Source: JBBIII01 sp037446575
GTDB lineage: Bacteria; Bacteroidota; Ignavibacteria; UBA10030
Direction: 5' to 3'
NCBI GenBank assembly: GCA_037446575.1
Contig: JBBIII010000003.1
Location: forward strand, 62,001-126,000
Length of the DNA: 64,000 bases
Position 1 is the first letter of the stretch, and the number at the start of each line of letters is the position of its first letter. The notes beneath the pieces are model-generated. The model made no database searches. It worked only from the letters and a program-made list of their open reading frames with translations, and had not been told where the DNA came from. The translations under genes were made by a program, and so were the position numbers. Below are positions 27,733 through 37,262 of this stretch, in pieces.

Positions 27733-29985
27733 TTATGAAGCGATTGCTTCTGTTTGACTAATCTCTTGTTTACATGCGGGACAAATTAAGTATTCCCCTT
27801 TTGCTTGCGTGTATTTTGTAACTATATAATCATTACCGCATAAAGGACAAGCTTGCGCAACAGGTTTATCCCATGATGCAAAATCGCAATCTGGATATTT
27901 TGAACAGCCATAAAAAACGCGTTTACCTTTTTTTGTTTTTCGCTCTATCAAATTTCCTTCTTTGCATTTTGGGCACTTTATACCTGTGGAAATCGGCTTA
28001 GTATTTTTACAGTTCGGATAATTTGAACATCCTAAAAATGCGCCAAACCTTCCACCTTTGACAATCATATCCGCGCCACATAGTTCGCATTTTTCCTTAA
28101 TTAAATGCTGATGCTTCTCCGTGTCTTCAGCCAATGGTTTTGTACTCTTACAAGTTGGATATCCTGAACAAGCCATGAACCTTCCATTTCTTCCCCATTT
28201 AATTACCATCGGCTTACCACAAAGTTCGCATAAATCTTCTGTAGTTTCTTGCAAAGTCTTTTTTATTGTCGAAGCCATAGTCGATGCTTTTTCTACAGCA
28301 TGATGAAATGGTTCATAAAAATCTTTCATAACGTCTAAATATTCTTGTTTTCCTGATGCAATAGTATCTAATTCTTCTTCCATCTTTGCCGTAAATTTTA
28401 CGTTGAATATATCTGGAAAATGATTTACAAGCACCTTATTTATTTCCATGCCTAAATCTGTGGCAAATAATTTTCTTTCTTTGTGTTCAACATATTTTCG
28501 GTCAATTACAGTTGTTACTATTAACGCATAAGTGCTTGGTCTTCCAATGCCGAGCGCTTCCAATTCTTTTACAAGTGTAGCTTCCGTGTATCTGCCCGGC
28601 GGTTTTGTAAAATGTTGGCGCGGATTTAAATTCGACAATTGCACTTTGTTTCCTATTATTAAGGATGGAGGTATTTTTGATGTTGGGTCTTCATCTAATT
28701 CTGTTCCGTTTTCTTCTGCAATGTCATCATATACCTGCAAAAATCCTCTAAACTTTGAAATCTGGTCGCTTGCTTTAAATAAATATTCACCCCCGCTTAC
28801 TTCTATTGTAATTTGTTCGAATTCTGCCGAAGACATTTGACAGGCGATAAATCTATTCCATATCAATTCGTACAAGTTATACATATCCTTTTCGAGATAT
28901 TTTTTTACGAATTTTGGCGTTAGTTTTATAGATGTAGGTCGAATAGCTTCATGCGCATCTTGCGAAGATTTTCCTTTTTTAAATAATCGCGCTTCCTTTG
29001 GTAAATATTCCTTACCGTAATTGTTATATATATACTCTCTAACTTGTGTTACCGCTTCCTCGCTTAAACGAGTTGAATCGGTACGCATATAGGTTATTAG
29101 CCCAATTAATCCTTCTTCTCCAATTTCAACCCCCTCGTATAATTTTTGTGCAAGCATCATTGTGCGCTTGGCAGATAAACGTAATCTTTTTGCCGCTTCC
29201 TGTTGAAGAGTGCTAGTTATAAAAGGCGGCGAGGGATTTCGCTTAATAGGTCTTTTTATAATATTAGTTATTTCATACTGATATTTTTTTATATCATTCA
29301 AATATCCATTGGCAGTTGTTTCATCTGTAATTTTAGGTTCATCATCGTTAATTTTGGCAAGCTTTGCCAAAAATTTTTCATCAGATATTGTCGTGAACTC
29401 GGCAATTATAGACCAATATTCCTCTGGAATAAAATTTCGAATTAATTTTTCACGTTCACAGATTAAACGTAGCGCCACCGACTGCACTCTGCCTGCCGAA
29501 AGTCCGTAATAAAAAGTTTTCCAGACGAATGGTGTTACTTTATAACCTACAATCCTATCCATAGCGCGACGCGCTTGTTGCGACATTACTAAATGCATGT
29601 CAATTTTTTTTGGATGTGACATCCCATCGTGAATACCATCTTTTGTAATTTCATGGAACAAAACTCGCCGAATATGCTTATTACCATCTTTTATTTCATC
29701 CGCTATATGCGCGGCAATTGCTTCTCCCTCTCTATCCGGGTCTGTTGCAATATATACTGCTTTTGCTTTAGCGGCTTTATCCTTAATTTTATCTATAACA
29801 TCCTCTTTTCCAGAGATTGTTTCATAAATAACTGAGAAATCATTATCTATATCCACACTCAGTTTGCTTTTAGGCAAATTTTTAATGTGACCTACTGAGG
29901 CTTCTACAATGTATTCTTTCCCTAAATATTTATTAATCGTTTTTGCTTTTGCCGGTGATTCTACAATAATAAGTGATTTTTCCAT
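27733..29985 (-). CDS. topA: DNA topoisomerase I
   Basis: 750 residues, type IA. The Toprim start SLIIVESPAKAKTINKYLG and ATDPDREGEAIA are intact. The active-site Tyr lies in GLITYMRTDSTRLSEEA. The C-terminus holds four zinc ribbons with CxxC pairs (CELCGKP, CELCGAD, CPKCKEG, CPLCGND). It relaxes negative supercoils. It starts 12 nt after the smg gene, a pairing seen in many bacteria, and xerC follows after 3 nt. Confidence 0.97.
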   Translation of the reverse strand: MEKSLIIVESPAKAKTINKYLGKEYIVEASVGHIKNLPKSKLSVDIDNDFSVIYETISGKEDVIDKIKDKAAKAKAVYIATDPDREGEAIAAHIADEIKDGNKHIRRVLFHEITKDGIHDGMSHPKKIDMHLVMSQQARRAMDRIVGYKVTPFVWKTFYYGLSAGRVQSVALRLICEREKLIRNFIPEEYWSIIAEFTTISDEKFLAKLAKINDDEPKITDETTANGYLNDIKKYQYEITNIIKRPIKRNPSPPFITSTLQQEAAKRLRLSAKRTMMLAQKLYEGVEIGEEGLIGLITYMRTDSTRLSEEAVTQVREYIYNNYGKEYLPKEARLFKKGKSSQDAHEAIRPTSIKLTPKFVKKYLEKDMYNLYELIWNRFIACQMSSAEFEQITIEVSGGEYLFKASDQISKFRGFLQVYDDIAEENGTELDEDPTSKIPPSLIIGNKVQLSNLNPRQHFTKPPGRYTEATLVKELEALGIGRPSTYALIVTTVIDRKYVEHKERKLFATDLGMEINKVLVNHFPDIFNVKFTAKMEEELDTIASGKQEYLDVMKDFYEPFHHAVEKASTMASTIKKTLQETTEDLCELCGKPMVIKWGRNGRFMACSGYPTCKSTKPLAEDTEKHQHLIKEKCELCGADMIVKGGRFGAFLGCSNYPNCKNTKPISTGIKCPKCKEGNLIERKTKKGKRVFYGCSKYPDCDFASWDKPVAQACPLCGNDYIVTKYTQAKGEYLICPACKQEISQTEAIAS

Positions 29986-29997
29986 GTTTGAGTATCT

Positions 29998-30441
29998 TTA
30001 ATGAATCGTATCGTTATAATCTAATGAAATTAAACCATTCTCGTTTTCAGCGTCAAATAAATATCCTGCAACAAATGACTTCATTTTTTGTAATCCGACA
30101 GTTGAAAATCCTGCCAAGATAATTCTTTCAATCAATTTTTCGACATCATGGTTATTTAATATTCCCAACTGCTGACATTGGATCAAGTAACCGTATGCAT
30201 CAGTATCGATAATCATTTTTTCATTTTCGTTCAATAATCTAAATGAACTGTTTTTAACTTTTTCATTAACCAAATATTTTCCATCTGATAACCTTTCAAA
30301 TATCCAAGTAAAAGCAGACGATATTTCAGTTTGAGTATATCCTTTTCTTGTAAGCATAGATATATCTACATCGTTTAGATGCTTATTTTCTCGTAATTCA
30401 TTTACTAAGAATAATATTATTTCAACTATTCTTTCCTGCAT
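29998..30441 (-). CDS. smg: DUF494/Smg family protein
   Basis: 147 residues. Pattern MQERIVEIILFLVNELRENK, then LTRKGYTQTEISSAFTWI, and a C-terminal LGILNNHDVEKLIERIIL, is the Smg (DUF494) family. Function is unknown; smg is usually next to topA and dprA. Here topA follows directly and no dprA is seen in the window. All alpha-helical by appearance, no membrane segment. Confidence 0.85.
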   Translation of the reverse strand: MQERIVEIILFLVNELRENKHLNDVDISMLTRKGYTQTEISSAFTWIFERLSDGKYLVNEKVKNSSFRLLNENEKMIIDTDAYGYLIQCQQLGILNNHDVEKLIERIILAGFSTVGLQKMKSFVAGYLFDAENENGLISLDYNDTIH

Positions 30442-30448
30442 TGCTATT

Positions 30449-30883
30449 TTATCCTACCTTTCTAAATATTTTTGTTAAATACTTATTTTCAAGTTTAATA
30501 ATTTTTTTCTTTTCATCTGATGTCGCATCGTTATATCCGATTATATGGAGTAAGCCATGTATTATTAATCTGGATACTTCATTTGAGTAAGAGACCATAT
30601 ATTCTTTCGCTTGTTTTCTTGCGGCATCGAGGTTTATATAAATTTCAGCATCAATACCGCAATCTTTTCCCAGCGAAAATGCAATTACGTCCGTTGTATA
30701 ATTATGATTTAGAAATTCTTTATTAATTTTTTTTATATGATAATTATTTGTAAAAATAATTGCCAGAGAGTTTTTTTTTCTTTTTTCAGTTTTTAAAACC
30801 AATTTTAAAATATTTACGATCTGTTTCTTTGGGAAGCGTAAAAAAGGATGGTTATATGATATTAATACCATTTTATTCGTCAT
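30449..30883 (-). CDS. ybeY: Endoribonuclease YbeY
   Basis: 144 residues. Metal-dependent RNase acting in 16S rRNA 3' maturation. The motif reads HGLLHIIGYND: two histidines are kept but the third His of the proteobacterial HGxLHLxGYDH is Asp, as in Bacteroidota homologues. NHNYTTDVIAFSLG is the other conserved block. It overlaps the upstream gene by 4 nt and precedes smg by 7 nt. Confidence 0.92.
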   Translation of the reverse strand: MTNKMVLISYNHPFLRFPKKQIVNILKLVLKTEKRKKNSLAIIFTNNYHIKKINKEFLNHNYTTDVIAFSLGKDCGIDAEIYINLDAARKQAKEYMVSYSNEVSRLIIHGLLHIIGYNDATSDEKKKIIKLENKYLTKIFRKVG

Positions 30884-31368
30884 ATCCGTTTCGAGCTCTT
30901 ACCACGCACTTTAACCGATGTTTTCCTTTTTTTTTGAGGTGGAAGAATTGATTCGGTCAATGACAAAGCAATACCTGAAAGCATCACTTCGGGGCCCAAC
31001 TTTGTAAAATCTCCCGATAAAATATTTCTATCGACATTCGCATACAATGAACAACCACCTTCGCGTTCTATTGTTAATCCTGATAACTTACCGTCGGATT
31101 CTCCGATAAATGTAATTTCACCCAACATTTTACTGGTTACATAACCAGTGCAAAAATGCAATTGAAGATGAGCTGTTGGAGTATAAACAGAAATCAGATT
31201 TCCCTTTCTGTTACCTATATCGATGTCAGAATAAATTTCCAAAGCCAGTTTTCGTTTGTTTTGCTTATTTTCGATTTCAAAGCGAACATTTTTTTCAATG
31301 CAATTAGGCAGGCATCCTAAAATACCAGCAATTTTTTTAAAATCTTTATTTGTAAATTTAAATGTCAT
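30880..31368 (-). CDS. Conserved-looking protein of unknown function
   Basis: 162 residues. I do not recognise a family. It has no signal peptide or membrane segment. The middle is beta-rich (LALEIYSDIDI, LISVYTPTAHLQLHFCTGYVT, GEITFIGESDGKLSGLTIE), and the C-terminus is a basic tail (KKRKTSVKVRGKSSKRI). Two cysteines (C19, C23) are in GCLPNC. It overlaps ybeY by 4 nt, so the two are coupled. It could bind nucleic acid through its tail, which is speculation. Confidence 0.6.
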   Translation of the reverse strand: MTFKFTNKDFKKIAGILGCLPNCIEKNVRFEIENKQNKRKLALEIYSDIDIGNRKGNLISVYTPTAHLQLHFCTGYVTSKMLGEITFIGESDGKLSGLTIEREGGCSLYANVDRNILSGDFTKLGPEVMLSGIALSLTESILPPQKKRKTSVKVRGKSSKRI

Positions 31369-31426
31369 ATTTTAAATACCGAACATGCCTTCGCCAATAT
31401 AATTTCCACTATTTTGAATGTCAAGT

Positions 31427-32329
31427 TTATATAATAATTGTTGTATTTTCTACTGCCGCTTCGCATTCAAATTTATATCCTCTGCTTCTAACTTCCCTTT
31501 TACATTTTTTTAATATGTCGTCAATTTTTTCATCGCTGTGGTTTTGATCGTGATGGAACAAGTAAAGTCTTTTTATGCCTGCTTCAGCAGCGAGACGCAA
31601 TGTAAATAAATAATCAGAATGACCCCAACCTACTCGATCTATATACTCCTCAGGCGTATATGTTGAATCGTGAATGAGCACATCTGCTCCAGAACAAAAA
31701 TCGAAAATCCGCTGATTAGGCTCATCGCTTCCTGAAGCAAGAAATTTTTCTTTAACCTTTTGTTCAAAATTGCTCAAAGACCCCGCAAAAGCTCTATCAA
31801 ACGGTTCATTATCGCTAATGTAGACAAGAGACATATTTCGATTTTCTATTCTATAACCTAGAGCAAATCCCGGATGATTAACATAAATCATTTTTACCAT
31901 TGCATCATATACTTGCATTTCTCCTTCATCTTTTATCGGAATGAAATTTATTTTTGCCTTCAAATCATGAAGTTGAACAGGAAAATAAATTCTATTCATT
32001 TGTTCAGAAATAATTTCGTTTAGCGATTTTTCCGCTCTTTCGGTGCCAACTATAACTAATTCGTTGCCCGGTATGAAAGCCGGTTTGAAAAAAGGAAATC
32101 CTTGTATATGATCCCAATGTGGATGTGAAATAAATAAGTGCGCTTTTACTGATTCGCCAGTATTGATAAGATAATCTCCAAAACTTCTTATTCCTGTTCC
32201 GGCATCAAGAATAATTAATTTATCGTCATTTAATCGTAATTCTAAACAAGGAGTATTGCCTCCGTAGCGAACTGTATGTTTACCTGGAGTTGGGATTGAA
32301 CCGCGAACTCCCCAAAATGTTAATTTCAT
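31427..32329 (-). CDS. Metallo-beta-lactamase-fold hydrolase
   Basis: 300 residues. It starts MKLTFWGVRGSIPTPGKHTVRYGGNTPC, then LDAGTGIRSFG, with the metal motif FISHPHWDHIQG (HxHxDH) and a later Asp in DVLIHDSTYTPEEY. Resembles the PhnP/RNase Z-like branch that acts on phosphodiesters; the substrate is unknown. There is no signal peptide. It lies 16 nt after the carbonic-anhydrase-like gene. Confidence 0.85.
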   Translation of the reverse strand: MKLTFWGVRGSIPTPGKHTVRYGGNTPCLELRLNDDKLIILDAGTGIRSFGDYLINTGESVKAHLFISHPHWDHIQGFPFFKPAFIPGNELVIVGTERAEKSLNEIISEQMNRIYFPVQLHDLKAKINFIPIKDEGEMQVYDAMVKMIYVNHPGFALGYRIENRNMSLVYISDNEPFDRAFAGSLSNFEQKVKEKFLASGSDEPNQRIFDFCSGADVLIHDSTYTPEEYIDRVGWGHSDYLFTLRLAAEAGIKRLYLFHHDQNHSDEKIDDILKKCKREVRSRGYKFECEAAVENTTIII

Positions 32330-32345
32330 AGCGTATCTCTATTAT

Positions 32346-32864
32346 TTATGATCTATATGTTTTAGCATAATAAGCATAATTAATTGCAGATTGAAATATC
32401 ACTTCTTTTTCTTCATTCGTTAATGTGCGTTTTATTTTAGCTGGCACGCCCACTGCAAGCGTCCCTTCAGGCAACTCAAATCCCTCTAATACAACCGAGC
32501 CGGCGCCAATAATTGAATTTTTATGAATATGCGCTCCGTCCATCACAACCGATCCCATTCCAATTAAACATTTATCTTCAATTGTACATCCATGTAATAT
32601 AGCTTTATGACCAATTGTAATATCAGAACCTATGTTTAGAGGAGCTGTACCCGTTGTTACATGCAAAACAGAATTATCTTGTATGTTGGTTCGTTTTCCG
32701 ATTCTTATATAATTTACATCACCTCTTATTACCGTATTAAACCAAATACTACTTTCCTCTTCAATCACTACATCTCCAATAATAATAGCTCCATCGGCAA
32801 CGAAAACCGATTTATGTAATTTTGGTTTCTTACCAGAATATGACATTATTTTGTTTTTCATCAT
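32346..32864 (-). CDS. Gamma-carbonic anhydrase family (hexapeptide repeat) protein
   Basis: 172 residues from the ATG at 32864, which overlaps the upstream stop (ATGA). Left-handed beta-helix repeats run through IGDVVIEEESSIWFNTVIRGDVN, IRIGKRTNIQDNSVLHV and ITIGHKAILHGCTIED. The metal-type His residues (VLHV, IGHKAILHG) are present, as in PaaY/YrdA/Cam relatives. Real carbonic anhydrase activity is uncertain, as most of these proteins are untested. Confidence 0.88.
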   Translation of the reverse strand: MMKNKIMSYSGKKPKLHKSVFVADGAIIIGDVVIEEESSIWFNTVIRGDVNYIRIGKRTNIQDNSVLHVTTGTAPLNIGSDITIGHKAILHGCTIEDKCLIGMGSVVMDGAHIHKNSIIGAGSVVLEGFELPEGTLAVGVPAKIKRTLTNEEKEVIFQSAINYAYYAKTYRS

Positions 32865-33709
32865 TCTGTGTATTTGGGAGGCACCCAATCTCCTCTGCTC
32901 CATTTCCGCAATTCAACACGAATACTTCCTAAAATAACTTTTAACCTGGCTGTAATCGGAATGCCTGCAATGTCGTTGGTAAAAACACCTTCAAATTTTC
33001 CTGTTAAGCCAAAAATTCCCACAAAATCTGCTTTGCCGGTTAATTTTATAACATCTATAGGATAATTTACAACATCAATTTCTTCTTTCATTCTTTGAAC
33101 ACCAAAATTTATTTCGGTCATTACTTCATTCGTGTCTATAAACGTCGGTATTTTCATTTGTTTTTTTGTTTGTGCGTTTTCTCGTGCAAAGAAAAAAAGA
33201 GACAACCCGTCTTGGCAATTTGATGTGATGCTGACTGTATCGCTACCTGCAATTATAACTTCACCGGTTTTGGTTTTCTCACCCCAATCATAATGCATAA
33301 TACGGCGTTCGTAATCAAATTTCATTCTTCGTATAGATATTTTTTTTCTTGTGCTATCTTCGCTGACCCAGCCGTATGAAAATGCTTCTTCATCAATTTC
33401 GCTGTAAAATTTTACATGCAAGTCAACTAACCAACCAAGAGAAGGATTTGAATCCATAAATGCATAGGCGCGATATACAGTGCGCCCATTGCGTTCTTCT
33501 TTATTTGTTACCTTAAATCGAATTGTTCCGATATTAAAAAAAGAGTAGTGAACACTGTATTCTAATTCTTCTCCTAAATAAAACATCCGATCTAAAACCT
33601 GTTTTGTACTGGTACATTTTGCGGGTTTATTTAATGCTACTGATGTAGAACTAAACAAAAGAGTGTAAATAAGAAGAAGTATAATAATATTTAATTTATA
33701 GATATTAAT
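32861..33709 (-). CDS. DUF3108 family secreted protein, apparent non-AUG start
   Basis: The DUF3108 pattern is clear: FYLGEELEYSVHYSFFNIGTIRFKV, YRAYAFMDSNPSLGWLVDLHVKF, and GEVIIAGSDTVSI. A TTG at 33658 would give 265 residues but leaves out a full signal peptide encoded just upstream in the same frame (hydrophobic LNIIILLLIYTLLL). That stretch has no ATG, GTG or TTG. The codon after AGGAG (33719-33723) with nine bases spacing is ATT at 33709, a rare but known initiator, and I chose it. The in-frame stop before it is the ctpA stop at 33737. Confidence 0.75.
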   Translation of the reverse strand: MNIYKLNIIILLLIYTLLFSSTSVALNKPAKCTSTKQVLDRMFYLGEELEYSVHYSFFNIGTIRFKVTNKEERNGRTVYRAYAFMDSNPSLGWLVDLHVKFYSEIDEEAFSYGWVSEDSTRKKISIRRMKFDYERRIMHYDWGEKTKTGEVIIAGSDTVSITSNCQDGLSLFFFARENAQTKKQMKIPTFIDTNEVMTEINFGVQRMKEEIDVVNYPIDVIKLTGKADFVGIFGLTGKFEGVFTNDIAGIPITARLKVILGSIRVELRKWSRGDWVPPKYTE

Positions 33710-33736
33710 AAATAATTTCTCCTGTATAAAATAACA

Positions 33737-35362
33737 TTATTCCAAACGCGCTATTTTAGATGCTTCGGGAAATAATGTTAATGCTTTTTGGATTTGATTA
33801 TCCATACCGAGCATAATCCCTATAGAACCTTCTAATCCATAAATCATTTGAGCAATTTGCGCTTTAAGACGCATGCGTAAAAAATCTATATCTTTTGAAT
33901 ATTCTTTTTCATCTATTTTTATGTCTTTAGATTCTATGAACTTTCGAAAATCTGACATCATTTCATTGCTTATTTGATATTTTGCTTTGAAAATTTCGTA
34001 ATCCTTACTGTACTTTTCTCTTAAAGCAAAACCGGGTCCTTCCATAAACGTTTTAGTAAAATCATAAAAAAGATTGCGTCTCCAAATAGTCTGTACCAAT
34101 CCTGTTACTTTTTCTGATTTAACTATATAATCCGGAGTAATTCCACCACCTCCTAACACCTTGCGCCCACTGTTCGTTTTAAATATCGGAATTGATGTAT
34201 CCGGCTTCACTTCAATATGTTCAAGGTTCTCCCCTTCTTGCTCTTCGCGTGTAAATGCTTCTATCTGATATTCGCTTTTATCTTTGCCTTGATATGGACG
34301 TTGTATTAAACGTCCGCTCGGCGTATAATATCTTGCAACTGTCAATCTAATTGCTGACCCATCTCTTAAAGGCCATTGCCTTTGAACTAAACCTTTGCCA
34401 AAGGAAGTCTCACCAACGACTAATCCTCTATCCCAATCTTGAATAGCACCCGCTACTATTTCGCTTGCGCTCGCTGACGCATTGTTAATTAAAACAATTA
34501 ACGGCAATTTTTCATATGCATCGCCGCTTCTTGCATTATACGATTCCTCAAATTCTACTTTCCGCGCTTTTGTATAAACTATTTTTTTCGGACTTACAAC
34601 TGTACCGCCATCAAGAAACTTATCTGCCATTCTTACTGCCTCTTCAAGATATCCACCGCCATTATCTCTTAAATCTAGAATTAACTTTTTCATCCCGTCT
34701 GCTTGAAGCTTTTGAAAAGCTTTTTCCATTTCTGAATTTGTCGTCTCTTTAAATTGGTTAACCCTGATATATCCTATATCTTTTGTTATCATTAATGCCG
34801 CATCGATACTTACAAGTGCAATTTCATCGCGTATAATTTCAAAATCTAATATTTCTTTTACACTCGGGCGCACAATAGAAATTTTCACACGTGTTCCCTT
34901 TGGTCCACGAAGCGTTCGCATTACTTGTTGGTCTGTCCATTTTATTGCTGAAGTATCATTAATTTTTACTATCCTGTCGTTAGACAAAACTCCCATTCTT
35001 GCCGATGGACCGCCGGCAACCGGCTCTACAACAGTAATTGTGTCGTTTAATATTCGAAAAGAAATTCCAACGCCTTCAAATTTTCCTTTAAAATCTTCAA
35101 CAACTCTTTCGAATTGTCTGGGCGGTATATAAACCGAATGGGGATCAAGTGTATTTAGCATCCCTACTATTGCCGATTCGGTAAGCTTGCCCGTATCCAC
35201 TTCATCAACGTATGATTTTTCAGCCGCGCTTAATATATCTCCGAATTTTTTTATTTGCTCATAAATATTATCAGCGGAAATGAGCTTATTAATTCCCATT
35301 CCTGCTATCATACTAACAAGTATTAGCGCCGAAACAGTCGCCAACGAAAATCTTTTTTTCAT
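33737..35362 (-). CDS. ctpA: S41-family C-terminal processing peptidase
   Basis: 541 residues from the ATG at 35362, which has AAAGGA at good spacing; the frame also runs open upstream to 35470 without family sequence. A signal peptide/anchor comes first, then a PDZ domain (PVAGGPSARMGVLSND.IVKIND), and the S41 core with the Ser in NNASASASEIVAG and Lys in GETSFGKGLVQ. CtpA-type enzymes cleave misfolded or precursor envelope proteins. The chain extends about 130 residues past the core, as in long CtpB/Prc-like forms. Confidence 0.93.
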   Translation of the reverse strand: MKKRFSLATVSALILVSMIAGMGINKLISADNIYEQIKKFGDILSAAEKSYVDEVDTGKLTESAIVGMLNTLDPHSVYIPPRQFERVVEDFKGKFEGVGISFRILNDTITVVEPVAGGPSARMGVLSNDRIVKINDTSAIKWTDQQVMRTLRGPKGTRVKISIVRPSVKEILDFEIIRDEIALVSIDAALMITKDIGYIRVNQFKETTNSEMEKAFQKLQADGMKKLILDLRDNGGGYLEEAVRMADKFLDGGTVVSPKKIVYTKARKVEFEESYNARSGDAYEKLPLIVLINNASASASEIVAGAIQDWDRGLVVGETSFGKGLVQRQWPLRDGSAIRLTVARYYTPSGRLIQRPYQGKDKSEYQIEAFTREEQEGENLEHIEVKPDTSIPIFKTNSGRKVLGGGGITPDYIVKSEKVTGLVQTIWRRNLFYDFTKTFMEGPGFALREKYSKDYEIFKAKYQISNEMMSDFRKFIESKDIKIDEKEYSKDIDFLRMRLKAQIAQMIYGLEGSIGIMLGMDNQIQKALTLFPEASKIARLE

Positions 35363-35544
35363 TAATCTTTCCTTTAGAAAAAAAACACTCTTCATATATT
35401 TGTTACATCTGTAAAATATAAATTTTTTTAAAACTTTTATATAAGGTACGTTAAATCGTTGCAAAATCAAATATCCTTATATCGCTGAAATTATATACGC
35501 AGAGGGTTTATGCTTGTTGCTTATTGCATAATTTAATTATTGCG

Positions 35545-35665
35545 AGAGTCCTCTGAAATAATAATTTAATAATGGTAACCGCAAACTTTGGTTTGCTATC
35601 ACATACTAAAAACCAAGCCTACAGCCTATGTGAACTGCCATTTATCTTAGTTTTCAGAAGTTTCT
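35545..35665 (+). ncRNA. Candidate structured RNA (unassigned)
   Basis: In the 358-bp gap (35363-35720) the DNA can fold into nested stems. The outer stem pairs 545-548 with 662-665 (one G-U) and, past a mismatch at 549/661, 550 with 660 and 552-558 with 652-658. An inner stem pairs 571-575 with 638-642. Hairpins are 581-586/591-596 (GCAAAC/GTTTGC) and 600-605/627-632 (CACATA/TATGTG). An AU-rich bubble separates outer and inner stems, recalling 6S RNA, but it is shorter and no terminator is visible. The G-U pair slightly favours the plus strand; the strand is not certain. Not matched to a known family. The rest of the gap shows nothing to me. Confidence 0.35.
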
Positions 35666-35720
35666 ACAAATAATAATTAAGATTTATATATTGTGCACTT
35701 TTAAATATTACCTAAATATT

Positions 35721-37244
35721 TTATTCAGGTTTCATTTGAGGAAATAAAATTACGTCGCGTATAGAATCTTGATTGGTAAGCAACATTGTTAATCTATCAA
35801 TTCCTATACCTAATCCTGCAGTTGGAGGCATGCCATATTCAAGTGCTCGTAAAAAATCTTCATCCAATACCTGAGCTTCTTCATCGCCGCGTTCAAGCAA
35901 CTTCATTTGCTCCTCAAATCTTTCTCTCTGATCTATCGGGTCATTTAACTCAGAAAAAGCATTGCATATTTCTTTTCCATTGACAATCAATTCAAATCTT
36001 TCAACAAGTCCCTTTTCCGTTCTATGTTTTTTCGCTAGCGGCGACATTTCTATGGGATAATCAGTAATAAATGTCGGTTGAATTAAATACGGCTCAACTT
36101 TTTCTCCAAATATCTCATCAATAATGCCGCCTGTTCCAATTTTAGGTCCAATATCGATATTTAATTCTTTTGCTATTGTGCGCAAATCATTTTCATTCTT
36201 GTTTCTTAAATCTTTTCCAGTGTATTCCATTATAACATCGAACATAGATATCTTTTTCCAAGGGGGTTTAAAATCAATTTCATTTTTGCCAACCGTTACT
36301 TTGTAAGACCCATTGATTTTAATCGCCAATGTTGATATTAATTCTTCTACTAATCCCATCATCCATTTGTAGTCTTTATACGCAACGTATAGTTCCATCA
36401 TTGTAAATTCTGGGTTGTGTGTGCGGTCCATTCCCTCGTTTCTAAAATCTTTTGATATTTCATATACACCGTCGAATCCTCCTACAATTAAGCGTTTCAA
36501 ATACAATTCATCTGCAATACGCAAAAATAATTTCATCCCAAGCGTATTATGATATGTTATAAATGGACGTGCTGACGCTCCTCCATAGATAGGTTGAAGT
36601 ACGGGAGTTTCAACCTCAATATAACCCCGTTCATCTAAAAAATTTCTAATAGTAGTTATTATTCTTGACCTCTTAAAAAATACCTCTCTAACTTCAGTGT
36701 TAACGATAAGATCAACATATCGCTGTCTATATCGAAGCTCTTTATCAGAAAATGGATCGAATATAATCTTATTGCCATTCTCGTCAATTTTTTCTTTGAC
36801 TATTGGAAGTGGCCTTAAAGATTTTGCAAGCAACACTATTGAATTAGCATGAATTGATACTTCTCCCATTTTAGTCCTAAAAACAAACCCATAAACTCCA
36901 ATAATATCGCCAATATCTAATAATTTAAAAGATTCATAAAGCTCGCCAAGATCGTCACGCTTTAAATAGACCTGTATTTTACCTTGTATATCTTGTATAT
37001 GGCAAAATGAAGCTTTACCCATTCTTCGAATTGATACAATTCTACCCGCGATAGATACATTTCTTTTAGGCGCATCATCTTTAAAACCATCGATTATTTC
37101 TTTAGAATATGCGTCTCTCTCATACTCATTAGGATATGGAGCAATTCCATTTTTTTTTAGTTGTTCTAATTCTTCACGTCTTCTTTGCATTAAAACGTTT
37201 AAATCCTCGTTCTTATTTTGTTCATCTACAGTCAATTCGCTCAT
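35721..37244 (-). CDS. lysS: Lysyl-tRNA synthetase (class II)
   Basis: 507 residues. N-terminal OB-fold anticodon domain ([23 protein letters not shown]), then class II motifs: [17 protein letters not shown], motif 2 [23 protein letters not shown], and motif 3 [13 protein letters not shown]. It charges tRNA-Lys. It is downstream of malQ by about 18 nt. Confidence 0.97.
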   Translation of the reverse strand: MSELTVDEQNKNEDLNVLMQRRREELEQLKKNGIAPYPNEYERDAYSKEIIDGFKDDAPKRNVSIAGRIVSIRRMGKASFCHIQDIQGKIQVYLKRDDLGELYESFKLLDIGDIIGVYGFVFRTKMGEVSIHANSIVLLAKSLRPLPIVKEKIDENGNKIIFDPFSDKELRYRQRYVDLIVNTEVREVFFKRSRIITTIRNFLDERGYIEVETPVLQPIYGGASARPFITYHNTLGMKLFLRIADELYLKRLIVGGFDGVYEISKDFRNEGMDRTHNPEFTMMELYVAYKDYKWMMGLVEELISTLAIKINGSYKVTVGKNEIDFKPPWKKISMFDVIMEYTGKDLRNKNENDLRTIAKELNIDIGPKIGTGGIIDEIFGEKVEPYLIQPTFITDYPIEMSPLAKKHRTEKGLVERFELIVNGKEICNAFSELNDPIDQRERFEEQMKLLERGDEEAQVLDEDFLRALEYGMPPTAGLGIGIDRLTMLLTNQDSIRDVILFPQMKPE

Positions 37245-37262
37245 ATTATTTCCATTTAATAG

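Noticed and set aside
30449..30883. YbeY lacking its third metal His as a broken gene
   Set aside because: Bacteroidota-type YbeY commonly has Asp there; the rest of the protein is intact.
30760..30960. Plus-strand reading frame rich in Phe
   Set aside because: Antisense shadow of ybeY and its neighbour on the minus strand.
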